A DNA stretch of 64,000 bases, taken from NCBI GenBank assembly GCA_947561585.1, contig CANNZV010002343.1, positions 1 to 64,000 of the forward strand. Reading direction: 5' to 3'. This document shows, in pieces, positions 47,962 to 58,741 of the stretch. Made by a program: the position numbers and the translations under genes. Origin of the DNA: Caprella mutica (lineage: Eukaryota > Arthropoda > Malacostraca > Amphipoda > Caprellidae). Below the pieces are notes generated by a model that saw only the letters and a program-made list of their open reading frames with translations, was not told where the DNA came from and did not search any database. Every line of letters starts with the position of its first letter. The first letter of the stretch is position 1.

Positions 47962-48990
47962 ATGTTTCAGAGACTGGAAAATTGTAAGCCAATTTTTGAG
48001 CCAAAATTTCACAAAAATTCTAAGCCAAGCCAATTTTGAATTTGGCTTAATTTTTGAAGATTTCAAGTCAAAATTAACATTGGATCATAGGAATTAATTC
48101 AAAATTTAAGCCAATTACTAATTGGCTTGGCTTTAACTGACAGTCTGACATACCAGACTGTATTTCATGGTTAATTCCACCGACTTGTCAGTGGAATCGC
48201 GTCTGCAGAATATGGGACATTTTTAACATTTTCTGTGCAAACAATCCTTAATTTCCTCCTATATTTACATGTATTTTAGACAGAACAGAAGCTAAAATAG
48301 AAGATTTATTGGAGAACAGTTTCCCAGTTCCTGCATGAAATAATATAATTCATCATAATTATTCAAAGTCCCTTGTATATATTTAGCGTTGTTGTCTCAG
48401 GGTTTTTCTACTCTTGATGCAGGGTAAGCTACGAATTATCGGACAGTTCTACTTTAATAGCTAAAAGTAGTGGAGATGCTCACAACTATGTGGTAACATG
48501 TTTCATTTTATCGGTATTAAATATCATGGTTACCAAAAGAAATATTAATTCTAGTGATTTATTACATTATTTGTAGTTACGGTATACACTGTACAGTATG
48601 TAGCTACCCCAATATTTTAGATTTCAGAGACTGGAAAATTGTAAGCCAATTTTGAATTTGGCTTAATTTTTGAAGATTTCAAGTCAAAATTAACATTGGA
48701 TCATAGGAATTAATTCAAAATTTAAGCCAATTAAACATATCTGAGTTTTGACCTTTTGAAATCTAAGCCAATTACTAATTGGCTTGGCTTTAACTGACAG
48801 TCTGACATACCAGACTGTATTTCATGGTTAATTCCACCGACTTGTCAGTAGAATCGAGTCTGCAGAATATGGGACATTTTTAACATTTTCTGTGCAAACA
48901 ATCCTTAATTTCCTCCTATATTTACATGTATTTTAAAGAGAACAGAAGCTAAAATAGAAGATTTCTTGGAGAACAGTTTCCCAGTTCCTG
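47962..48990. repeat. Duplicated MITE composite (two copies in direct orientation)
   Basis: The block 47962-48340 (type 2 plus type 1c pieces) recurs at about 48624-48990 in the same orientation. Shared strings include GACTGGAAAATTGTAAGCCA, ATTAACATTGGATCATAGG and GTCTGCAGAATATGGGAC. The first copy has an extra 30-40 bases near its left end; the second keeps AAACATATCTGAGTTTTGAC, missing from the first. About 290 bases of other sequence separate them. Confidence 0.85.
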
Positions 48991-49019
48991 CAATCTGGAA
49001 AATTATTTTTCTCTATTGA

Positions 49020-49203
49020 ATATAATATACTGACAAAGTCGGTGGATTTTTAGCTATTTATTCTTATGTTACCATTAATTATCGGTGGAAAATGGGTAAA
49101 AACTAAAATGTTGGTGGATCAGCCAAATTACTGGAAATTTATGGTGGATTTTTTCAGCTTTTTCAAAAAGTCAGTGGAATTTTGTGCACCAAATACAGAC
49201 TGG
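49020..49203. mobile_element. MITE type 5, inverse partial copy
   Basis: Contains GTCGGTGGATTTTTAGC and ends GTGCACCAAATACAGACTGG, the inverse of the type 5 start. The other end is absent. Confidence 0.7.
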
Positions 49204-49210
49204 CCGACAT

Positions 49211-49682
49211 CCAAGTAAAATAGTATGGCTATGGCTCAAAAGCTTTCCCTTTGTGATTGGTCTCTCCAGCTCTCTCTAAAAATCTCCAAATTGATCAAAT
49301 TATCATAAATTCTCTCCAAAATAACAATGTAGCATGATATCATCCATGTTACAGAGTATGTCAGTTAAAGCCAATTAATTGGCTTAGATTTTAAAAGGTC
49401 AAAACTCAGATATGTCTAATAGACTAATTGGCTTAAAATTTTAAATTAATTCCTATGTTCCCATGTTAATTTTGGCTTGAAATCTTCAAAAAATGAGTCA
49501 AATAGGCTTAAAACAGAATTTTAGTGAAATTTTGGCTCAAAAATTGGCTTACAATTTTCCAGCATCCGAAACATAACGAAGGAGAAAATAAGATATTTCT
49601 CGCCATTTACAATTGAAGGCCTCCAATAACTGTCACAAACTCGCCATTAAAATTGCGAGTTTGGACATGCTTTATTGAATGG
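49211..49682. mobile_element. MITE type 3 with a type 2 element inside
   Basis: Starts CCAAGTAAAATAGTATGGCT and ends TTTATTGAATGG; GCCGACAT and GCTGACAT flank it (7 of 8). The middle (about 49345-49575) is an unrelated type 2 sequence (GTTACAGAGTATGTCAG ... CAGCATCCGAAACATAAC) that splits the family string ATGTAGCAT/GGAGAAAA present intact in other copies. Confidence 0.8.
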
Positions 49683-49880
49683 GCTGACATACTCTGTAAC
49701 AGTAACATGGGGCAGACTGCAGAATTTTAGATAAAGTTACTCTTTAGTCTTTACGGTCTTTCATTTAGGATCTCGGTAATATGGTCAACAGTCAACACCG
49801 CAGGTCTGCGGCCTGAAAGCCAAATTGCATTAGTTGTTGTTGGTTGTCCAAGAGCCGCCATTTCACCAACAGGTTATTTA

Positions 49881-50212
49881 AAGAGCCGTGGGATAAAAAC
49901 TGCGAGCCGTCCAGACTGCAAAGTGTGTCAAATCTGTCACCAATATTTCAGAACAATAAGTCTCCAAAAAAATTCAAATTTGTCTCCAAAATGGCCAAAT
50001 TTCTTTAATATGTATGATGTATCCAATGGACCAACAATAACATGTAAACATAAGAATTAATTAGAAAATAGTCACAAGATCTTGTTTTGATGAATTTTCC
50101 CTCCAATATAGTCTCCAAAGATCTTCAGCAACATGGACGCGCGTCGCGCTTTGCAGACTGGCGAGCCGTGGGATAAAATCTGCGAGCCGTGGGATAAAAA
50201 CTGCAAGCCGTG
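49881..50212. repeat. 22-base tandem repeat interrupted by a MITE
   Basis: Units GAGCCGTGGGATAAAAACTG recur before 49911 and after 50161. The array looks like about five units when the inserted element is removed. Confidence 0.8.
49911..50161. mobile_element. MITE, CCAGACTGCAAAG family (type 6), 8-base TSD
   Basis: Starts CCAGACTGCAAAGTGTGTC and ends CGCGCTTTGCAGACTGG. CGAGCCGT is repeated exactly at 49903-49910 and 50162-50169; because the target is itself a tandem repeat, part of this match could be pre-existing. The interior matches 29085-29540 and supplies the empty site for the type 1b insertion there. Confidence 0.88.
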
Positions 50213-50411
50213 GGAATTTGGGAAGTAAAGAGAGCCGTGGTGGAACAGTGGAAGGAGCGATTACTTGAGTTGGTTACTTATAATTAAATTCAAAGTATCT
50301 GGATACTTATACAGTTATACTTAATAAGCTAAATAACAAATGACTGTGCGGTTTGTGCAGAGAGCCGAAATTGTATATGGAGAACTCATTGCCAATTAGG
50401 AATCGTGAAAC

Positions 50412-50639
50412 CCAGGTAATAAAGCATGTCCAAACTCACCATTTTAATGGCGAGTTTGTGACAGTTATTTTGAGCCCTTCCATTGCAAATGGCGAGAAAT
50501 ATCAAATTTTCTCCTATGCTACAAAGTTATTTTGGAGAGAATTTATGATAATTTGATCATATTGGAGAGAAATCTGGTGATTTTTGGAGAGAGCTAGAGA
50601 GACAAATGGAGAGTTTGTAAGCCATACTATTTTACTTGG
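50412..50639. mobile_element. MITE type 3 with 8-base TSD
   Basis: Starts CCAGGTAATAAAGCATGTCC and ends CATACTATTTTACTTGG. CGTGAAAC is repeated exactly at 50404-50411 and 50640-50647. The right duplication overlaps the first base of the type 4 element at 50647, so this element inserted after the type 4 element was in place. Confidence 0.95.
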
Positions 50640-50646
50640 CGTGAAA

Positions 50647-50823
50647 CCAGTCTGGAAAACTGCTTAGGCTTACAGATGAACTCTATATGGTATATGCTAA
50701 ATGCTGTGGATTATACAATATTTAACAATTTACCATTAATTTTTGTCTTTAGAAGTCTGTAAAACTCCAACAGAGTAACTAGTTCATCAGAAAGCAGTCA
50801 AAGCACCTATTTTTCCAGACTGG
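50647..50823. mobile_element. MITE type 4
   Basis: Starts CCAGTCTGGAAAACTGC and ends CTATTTTTCCAGACTGG. CGTGAAA follows at 50825-50831 and precedes the element (50640-50646 and, before the later insertion, 50404-50410). 177 bases; sibling of 29567-29698. Confidence 0.9.
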
Positions 50824-50900
50824 CCGTGAAAAAAACAAAAAAAATTAACGGACCGGGAATATTTGAAGAAGTGAAAATTCACATTTGATGAGCCTCAAAG

Positions 50901-51142
50901 CCAGTTTGTATTTGGTGCACTGAACTCCTCTGACTTTTTCAAAAATCTGAGAAATATATAGCTGCCAACATTTTTCATCAATTTGTCTAGTCCTCCAACA
51001 TTTTACCAGTTTCTCCTCCAAAAATTAATGGTAATATAGGAATTAATAGCTAAATATCCTCCGACATTGCAGGAATTTTTTTATTAGAGAAATTGAATAT
51101 CTCCCGAGATATCATTGGAATTTACCACCAAATACAATCTGG
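50901..51142. mobile_element. MITE type 5 with 8-base TSD
   Basis: Starts CCAGTTTGTATTTGGTGCAC and ends CAAATACAATCTGG. CCTCAAAG is repeated exactly at 50893-50900 and 51143-51150. The most complete type 5 copy here (242 bases). Confidence 0.93.
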
Positions 51143-51259
51143 CCTCAAAGTTTTGAAACTCCATATAAATGTCTTAGAAGACCGCAATTTTCAAAAAAAA
51201 TTCACATAGAATGCAATCTGGCCTGCAAGTAATTGAAGTTTGCAACTACAAGTTTCAAG

Positions 51260-51548
51260 CCAGTCTGTAAAAGATGCATGAAGTTGTAAATTTTATTCGG
51301 CAAGTGTTGAGGCCTTGAAATTGGTCTCCGACTCTCCTGGACCTGAATTATCCGGCGACAACTTTCTAATTAATTGATTTAATTCCTAAGTTTACTTGTG
51401 AATTTGTAATTAGTGGAGAGTATTTTGAGATTTTTGGCCATTCAATGATAATGAATGATTCATTTTGGAGAAATTTGAAAATCTTTGGAGAGAAATTGCC
51501 ATAAAAATTAAATATCGGAGACTGATTGTGCATGCTTTGCAGACTGGG
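51260..51548. repeat. Further CCAGTCTG-ended sequence, poorly resolved
   Basis: Begins AGCCAGTCTGTAAAAGATGC and ends GCTTTGCAGACTGGG. Both ends look like family termini but a matching target duplication was not found, so the unit may be a composite. Confidence 0.45.
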
Positions 51549-51559
51549 TTTCAAGTTTA

Positions 51560-53330
51560 CAACTTACAAGAAGTTGAACTGTTGAAGAGAAGAGCAGATT
51601 TTATTATTAGTAAATTGTACTGAATTTCTCATTAGAATCATTAATTTTTAAAAATCTCTCTCAGCTAAATTAATGGTAACATAGGATTTAATTCTAGATC
51701 TCAATCAGAGATCTCAAATTTCTTAATTTAAATATTTCAGAATAGAAAATATTAAATAAATAAGATAATTAGATTTGTCTGTCTCAGAGAGTCTGGGATA
51801 AATGTTCCAGATTATATTTTACCTGCGATTGTTTGGTAGGTGTCTAATTAGAAAATTTGTTGTAAAAAAACTATTGACTATTCGTTTGAGGTTTCTAATT
51901 TACAAAGAACCTCTCATAAGCACTGAAATCAAAGTGCCAAGTGGAAGCCGCTTAGTAACCATGGAAACGCTCACATTTTACTCTTGCTATTTGTGTTTTT
52001 AAAGTGTTGCAAAAAAGTTTCTGCATAAAGGAGCCTTCTACTTTTTTTCTATCATAGTTAGATTAATCAACCATATAAGAAGAAATGAACAACTCATAAT
52101 TTATTGTCTCGTTAGAATACAAAAGAATAAATCGATTATCTGTCAATGCTTTACATGTATGATATCTTCCGACTTGCTAATTTTTAGTCCAAAGAAAAAG
52201 AATGTACCCTACCTACTAGTACACCGTTGGTTTTCAATGTGAACATGACAAATATAGTCAATTAAATATTATCTGTAAAGGTATAAAATTGGAGAAATGT
52301 TTATTCAATGTTTGTTTATAAAATTCAAATTTGTTTATTTTAAAGCCAAACAAAACGTGTACAGTCTTTTTCCTCGACGTCAGATTATAGTTTGTACAAT
52401 TGATACATACTGATTTTTTTTTATTACATTATCAAAAAAAAAACATATCCTGAACCGAATTTTATGACTTAGTTCATAATATTATGTAATAAACTCATTT
52501 TTTCCCGGAGTCTGGAGATGACCTTTGGAAATATGTAGGTACACCTAGTCACTAGTGTATAGAGATAATAAGATTTTAGCAATTAATTTGATTGTGCAAG
52601 CTAGTAATTCCATTTACAGCTCATTGATAATAAATAATATTATAAGTAGTTAAGTACATTAGTCAGTAAGATTTTAAATAGGTCACGTTCAGTTCCGAGT
52701 TATCGAACGGTTCCATATTTTCGATTTAATAGATTTTTTTAATGATAAATAAAATAACGAAAATTACCATGATTATTAAGCTTTTTACCTGATTTAAAAT
52801 GTGGAACCGTCCGATAACTCAAAACATACCATATAGGCTATAAGTGCCTTTGTAAAATATATGAATGCAAATTAGTTTTGTGATGATAAATGTTAACCAG
52901 TGGTCTGGCGGGTTTTTCTTGTGATTGATGAGAGGTGCAGTGCAGTAGATTCTCTCAAATGAATTTTTTACAGCTAGTGCAGTATGAGTAAAACTCCTAT
53001 ATAGCACTTCACTACTTTTGATCTCTTAAAAAATATATAAAATCATAGGAAAGTGTACAGTTAACTCTCGATTTGTCTCCTGGGGTGGGAGTGGATGCAT
53101 AGAGATCGAGGTAGGTACCATATTTGGTTTAAAAGAAAATACGAATCGTTTCTTTTAGGGGAAACTACGTATAATTATCGTAGCATTTACACTAACTAAA
53201 AATTAAACCAAATAAATTTTTTAATGTTCTTATGCGATACAAACATACTTATTTAAATTATATTGAGATGTTAAACAGTTGAAATATTAAGCGTTAAAAT
53301 ATAATAAATTTGTAAGATTATAAAATAATA
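51560..53330. other. AT-rich DNA with repeat fragments
   Basis: Holds a diverged TTTAAAGGTCC-family copy (about 52170-52530) and a palindromic GGAAC/GTTCC MITE (52684-52830). No exon or RNA gene was recognised. Confidence 0.5.
52684..52830. mobile_element. Palindromic MITE (GGAAC/GTTCC family)
   Basis: Left CACGTTCAGTTCCGAGTTAT and right CGTCCGATAACTCAAAACAT are inverse ends; arms are about 65 bases. One of the best preserved copies. Confidence 0.75.
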
Positions 53331-53339
53331 GGAAACTAC

Positions 53340-53640
53340 CTAGATTATGTGCACTCGGTAGAGCGCATACCTTTGTCGCCGCTTTGACCCATTCTCTCCC
53401 AAAATTTGATAAATTGTTAACTGAATAAGAACCAATCGTCCCACCAAGTTTCATGCAATATGGTTCAATATTTTTGAGTTATTGGGTTATAAATGACCTT
53501 GACCTTTCACTGGATCGCTCTCAAAATTCTACCAGATGGTTCTTGGACATTGACAAATTGTACTATCAAATTTCAGACAATTTGGTTTTAATCAGATGTA
53601 TTAAAAATAATAATCATTACTTAATTTCTTTGATTAGAAA
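53340..53640 (-). mobile_element. Helitron-like element, 5'-truncated
   Basis: On the minus strand the end reads GCGCTCTACCGAGTGC, seven bases, CTAG, as in the copy at 39646-39982. Interior blocks (ATGCAATATGGTTCAA, AAATGACCTTGACCT) match the other copies. The hairpin-bearing 5' end is missing; a palindromic MITE fragment follows at about 53690-53765. Confidence 0.6.
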
Positions 53641-53930
53641 AGCTGGAAGTGAAAATATCATGGATACCAATCGATATAGAAGTTAAATAACAATAATTCC
53701 ATTTTTTTTGTCCTCATATGATCGAAAATGTGCTTCAGTCCGAGAACCCGGAGCTCACCTACATTGGGGAATTTTTTTTTCATATTTTGGAAAATGTTTT
53801 AACATTAATGTAAAATTCCAATTACCAGATGTTACAAGTTAACGAATGAAAATAACTTAATGAAAAGAAACATATCCTTCCGCAATTTTGTGAAAGTAAT
53901 AATTATTTTCGATTAAATAAGAAAAGACTA

Positions 53931-55475
53931 CAGCCTTGGCCAAAAGTATTAGGCCACCACGATTTTTTATGTTTTTTCAAAGAAAATGTAATGAAACTAG
54001 TTTTAATCAAATGAATATTATATATTAATCAATAAACAACTATTCTAATACTTGGTCGAGCCCCCTTTGGCTTTAATAACCGCCTTTATGCGGTTAGGCA
54101 TGGAGTCGACAAGCCTTTTACAATTTTCTGGATTAATTTTGCCCCATTCTTCTTTAAGTTTTTGGTATAACTGATCTTTGTTCTTAATAGGGATGTTCCT
54201 AATGGCCTTTCCAAGAGTTCCCCACAAGTGCTCAATAGGGTTCAAGTCTGGGCTCTGAGCTGGCCACTCCATCATGTTGATGCCCTTTTCTTTGAACCAG
54301 TCACGGCTTTTCTTTGCTGTGTGGCATGGAGCATTGTCCTGTTGGAAGATAATATTGTCTGGAGACTCTCTCGGGTGCAAAATGGCAATGGATGGGCACA
54401 ACACTTCAGAAAGCAAGGCGGTGTAAGTGGCTGAAGTCATTCTCTTTTGACACAAAAACATTTCACCGGGCCCTGAGGAAGACATGCAGGCCCATACCAT
54501 CACAGAGCCACCGCCATGTTTCACAGTTGGGACCAGGCATTCAGCATTATAAGCTTCCCCAACTCTGCGACGAACATAGGTCGCGCCAGAGGTGCCAAAA
54601 ATCTGAGGGGAAAAGTAAAACATTGAAATATTTTTTCTTCGGTCATTATCAGGTCAAGCACTGCAATAAAGTGGTGCGTTTCAATAGGTAATTTCAATAG
54701 ATGATTGGGTTAACATACCTCATAGTTACTTTCATCAATCCAGATCACCTTAGACCATTGCTCGCTGGTCCAAGCTGAGTGATTTTTGGCCCATTGGAGA
54801 CGCTTCTTTTTATTGGTCTCAGATATGAACGGCTTCTTTCTAGCTTTACACCCTTTCAGACCATGATCTAAAAGCCTTCTTCTAACTGTTCTTGCAGAAG
54901 TTTTTGCATCGCTCTCCTCGTTAAATTCTGCAGCCAGCTCCGAAGATGTTTTTCTCCTGTTTCTAAGGGACAGCCTGATCGGATATCGGTCCTCACGAGG
55001 TGTTGTGCACTTCTTTCTACCTGACCTTTGTGCAGTTTTAACATCTTTAGTAACCATAAATCATTTTAAAGTTGTTTGAACTGCACATCTCGAACATTTC
55101 ACCTTTTCAGCGATTTTTCGTTGACTGAGTCCATCATTATGGTGCGCAATGATTTGTCCTCTCTCAAATTCACTCAGTTCCCTTTTTTTAGGCATGTGTA
55201 CATATAAATAGGCTTGTACATAAAAAAAACCTGGAAGAATTCATAATAAAAAGCTTATAAACAATGATGAAGCACTGAATCTGAACGGGGCTTATGGGTG
55301 AAGATGATGCTATAGGGATTAAAAATCCCTACGGGTTGCTGCACGGTAAACATCATTTTAATACTATCATATATTGAAGAATGTACCATATTCTCAATTT
55401 CAAAAGATATACATTGGCTTTTACAATTCAAAACCGTGAAAAACAGAGGTGGCCTAATACTTTTGGCCAAGGCTG
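53931..55475 (-). mobile_element. Tc1-like DNA transposon, near full length
   Basis: Both ends carry an identical 28-base terminal inverted repeat beginning CAGCCTTGGCCAAAAGTATT, flanked by TA on each side (53929-53930 and 55476-55477), the standard Tc1/mariner target. Length 1545 bases. It encodes a transposase on the minus strand, split by an intron-like segment and stopped by one nonsense codon (see the separate entry). Perfect ends suggest a fairly recent insertion. Confidence 0.97.
54045..55195 (-). pseudogene. Tc1 transposase gene with an intron and one in-frame stop
   Basis: The start (MPKKRELSEFERGQ) is at 55195. The helix-turn-helix region follows (GLSQRKIAEKVKCS), then a TGA at 55061-55063 where an Arg codon (CGA) is likely ancestral. 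The frame continues through SARTVRRRLLDHGLKG to the first catalytic Asp in VIWIDES. At 54718 a donor (GAG|GTATGT) and at 54603 an acceptor (TTCCCCTCAG|AT) bound a 116-base segment with a stop; removing it joins NYE to IFGTSGATYVRRR in frame, the normal Tc1 order. The last part has the second Asp (FQQDNAPCH) and the Glu in LNPIEHLW with 34 residues between them, so DD34E. All catalytic residues remain, and only the nonsense codon clearly prevents a full product. Confidence 0.9.
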
Positions 55476-55585
55476 TATATAATTTAGCATTTCAACTCTT
55501 TATTCTTATTGGTATATTTTTCAGTCTATAACTCATTTCGAATTAAAAAATTCGTTAGTAGCGATTTGGAACGAAAAATCTGGTA

Positions 55586-55730
55586 ACGAATCGTGTTAGT
55601 AACGAAACGTCCTAGTAACGAAACGTCCGTTAACGAAACGTCCGGGTACGAAACGTCCGAGTACGAAACGTCTGGGTACGAAACGTCCGGGTACGAATCG
55701 TTTGGGTACGAATCGTCCTAGCACCGAAAA
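55586..55730. repeat. 16-base tandem repeat
   Basis: About nine units of GTACGAAACGTCCGGG with changes (AGTAACGAAACGTCCT at the left, GGGTACGAATCGTTTG at the right). It starts about 110 bases past the Tc1 right end. Confidence 0.9.
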
Positions 55731-55867
55731 ATATATCAGTTTATGCAGAAAAATGAATTTTATTTGAATACACTAAAAATAACCTAACTACAGGTAATAA
55801 ATTACTATTGAAGACACGTTATTTTTAACGGGCAAATGCACTAGTAAATAAATAAATATCTGGTATA

Positions 55868-55895
55868 ATATGACCTTACGCAAATTTGCGTAGGT
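55868..55895. repeat. Isolated hairpin of the Helitron-like family
   Basis: TGACCTTACGCAAATTTGCG and its continuation to GTAGGTAATT match the 5' hairpin of the copy at 39646. No other part of the element is present. Confidence 0.55.
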
Positions 55896-56626
55896 AATTA
55901 GAAAACTGTCGTTGGTATGAGAAATTAGCACAATCATGATATACTTTTTACTTGAACTCATAGGGTTATCTTATTAGTCCATATATCCAGGATGCAGTAC
56001 CCTGCATATATCGGAACAACACACATTGGAGTAACAAATGGAAGAACTGCTTTTCTTTTCAAAATTTCCTTTAGATTTTTTTTCTTTCTATAATAATCAT
56101 TATTTAACTTTTATTTCAATTGGTATCCATGATACCAATAAGAATAGAAGTTAAATAATAATTATAATATTATCTTTTCTGACGTGTCCAAATTGTAAAA
56201 CCAACCAATAACTTGGAACTTAGTACCCTACTACCAAAAACATTTCATAGAGCATAAAATTGCGGTTTGTTAAATGTAGCACAATAATCATAGAAATCTA
56301 AGTATCTATTAATTATTCACCTATACTGAGTGAGAGTTAAGCTATGGATGGATTTTAAAACATTTATTAAATGCACGACTTTAAACTTTTTCATCACAGT
56401 CACAAACAATGAAAGACTGTATATTATTATTAATATGCTTATATACGTCGTACTCTAATAAGTTAATAACACTAAAACAAATTTTCTTTCTATAACTCAT
56501 AAAAAATGAGATATATAATCAAGGAGTGACAATTATAAATTTCTTGTTACTTTTATTCGCTTTAGTTACCGTTTGGTAGCTAAATTGAGTCGTGATTTGG
56601 TAACTAAAGCGGGGGGTGCCTGTATA

Positions 56627-56945
56627 CAGTATGGGCCACAAAAATGTTTCCGCGTTTTCAAATACTTGTAAATCGTTAGCCAATTGACGAAAACGCTGTA
56701 TCTTCATCTCTTTTTCTCCGCCTCTTATTGTACTATTAACGAGTAAAAACAATTTTGCACTGATGGACATATTTAAGAACAGGTAAGCAAAGAGTGAGGG
56801 TGACTATTTTTGGCATTGCGCGAAGGGTATTCTTAGAGCTAACTCTGTGATTTTACTTAAAGAGACCAAGATACAGTCTTTTCGTCCATTGGTTAACGAT
56901 TTACAAGTATTTGAAAAAGCGGAAACATTTTTGTGGCCCATACTG
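56627..56945. mobile_element. Mariner-type MITE with long inverted repeats
   Basis: Starts CAGTATGGGCCACAAAAATG and ends with the inverse (AACATTTTTGTGGCCCATACTG shortened); TA flanks both ends (56625-56626, 56946-56947). Arms of about 90 bases match with few changes (ACTTGTAAATCGTTAGCCAA and its inverse). Minus-strand open frame 56519-56770 crosses it by chance. Confidence 0.9.
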
Positions 56946-57384
56946 TATATCGAGAGAGTCAGAGAGTCTAATCGAGAGTTACCTGTACTTCGTTTCCCAG
57001 GAGTCTAATAATCAGGATGGTTCACTACAAAAGACTTCATTATAGCTTTAAGAGATGCACTGGCAGAACTCCTCTTAAATGAAATATAATTAATTTTCTA
57101 TACAGAGATGCATAGAAAACTGATGGCCATTTTATGACTAACAACAAAAAAAAATATATTCACTATACAGGTTACTTCATTATATACTCAAGACTACTCA
57201 CTCTACACTACAGGATTTCACTATATAGGAATAATTACTACACTGATTGCCTAAATAGTCTCCAACTCGATTGAGTTGCACATTTAATTCATAGGCTTCA
57301 CAATCAACCGTTCCTTAAATAGCTTTCAAATGAATGAATAATTTCAAATGAAAATGTAGTCAGGGTGAATATCGTGATAGGTGG

Positions 57385-58440
57385 GGACATCACATTGCCA
57401 ATTGGTCCGACATCTCTTTGCCAATTGGTCCGACATCTCTTTGCCAATTGGTCCGACATCTCTTTGCCAATTGGTCCGACATCCCTTTGCCAATTGGTCC
57501 GACATCCCTTTGCCAATTGGTCCGACATCACATTGCCAATTGGTCCGACATCCCATTGCCAATTGGTCCGACATCCCATTGCCAATTGGTCCGACATCCC
57601 ATTGCCAATTGGTCCGACATCCCATTGCCAATTGGTCCGACATCCCTTTGCCAATTGGTCCGACATCCCTTGCCAATTTGTCCGACATCCCATTGCCAAT
57701 TGGTCCGACATCCCATTGCCAATTGGTCCGATATCCTATTGCCAATTGGTCCGACATCCCATTGCCATGGTCCGACATCCCTTTTCCAATTAATCCGACA
57801 TCCCATTGCCAATTTGTCCGACATCCCATTGCCCCATTGTCAATTGGTCCGACATCCCATTGCCCCCTTGTCAATTGTTTCGACGTCCCATTGGCCCGAC
57901 GCCCCATTGTCAATTGGTCTGACGCCCTTGACAATTAGTTCGACGTTCCATTGTCCCTTTGTCAATTGGTCAGACGCCCCATTGTCAATTGGTCCGACGC
58001 CCCATTGCCCCATTACCAATTGGTCCGACATCCCATTGCCCCTTTGCCAATTGGTCCGACGTCCCATTGCCCCATTGCCAATTGGTCCGACATCCCATTG
58101 CCCCATTGCCAATTGGTCCGACGTCCCATTGGCCCGACGTCCCTTTGCCAATTGGTCCGACATCCCATTGTCCCTTTGCCAATTGGTCCGACATCCCATT
58201 GCCCCTTTGCCAATTGGTCCGACATCCCATTGCCCAATTGCCAATTGGTCCGACGTCCCATTGCCCCATTGCCAATTGGTCCGACATCCCATTGCCCCTT
58301 TGCCAATTGGTCCGACATCCCATTGCCAATTGGTCAGACATCCCATTGTCCCATAGCCAATTGGTCCGACTTCCCATTGGCCCGACGCCCCATTGTCAAT
58401 TGGCTCGACGCCCCATTTACAATTGGTCCGATTTCCCATT
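57385..58440. repeat. Large minisatellite with 23- and 31-base units
   Basis: The left half repeats a 23-base unit (core TTGCCAATTGGTCCGACATC). From about 57820 the typical unit is 31 bases because an extra 8 bases (CCCCATTG or CCCCTTTG) are added, and CGACATC alternates with CGACGTC or CGACGCC. Several long open frames on both strands come from this periodic, stop-poor DNA and show no protein domain. Confidence 0.97.
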
Positions 58441-58741
58441 AGTCTGGCAATTACATCTTTCTGTGTTATTTCTCATTATATTTTTTGATTAAAGTAAAAA
58501 TTATAATTAAATAGATATATTCAATTAATAACTAATCTGAAAAATAAAATACATTCTCTTTCTTTCATTTATATGATTTTATATTCTTATTTTATCTTAT
58601 TTCTTATATTAAATGGTATGATAAAAGTACTCATTCGATTTAATCATTTAAGATAGTTTTTTGTATCCGATAGTTTGCTGTACTGCACATTTTATTATTA
58701 TTTAATGACCTGGGGGAAGGGGGCGCACGGCCCCCTATATA

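Noticed and set aside
55255..55470. 71-codon minus-strand frame at the Tc1 right end
   Set aside because: Reads the untranslated end and terminal repeat of the transposon.
57304..58492. Many long open frames on both strands (up to about 312 codons)
   Set aside because: They lie wholly in the 23/31-base minisatellite, overlap in several frames and encode only the repeat.
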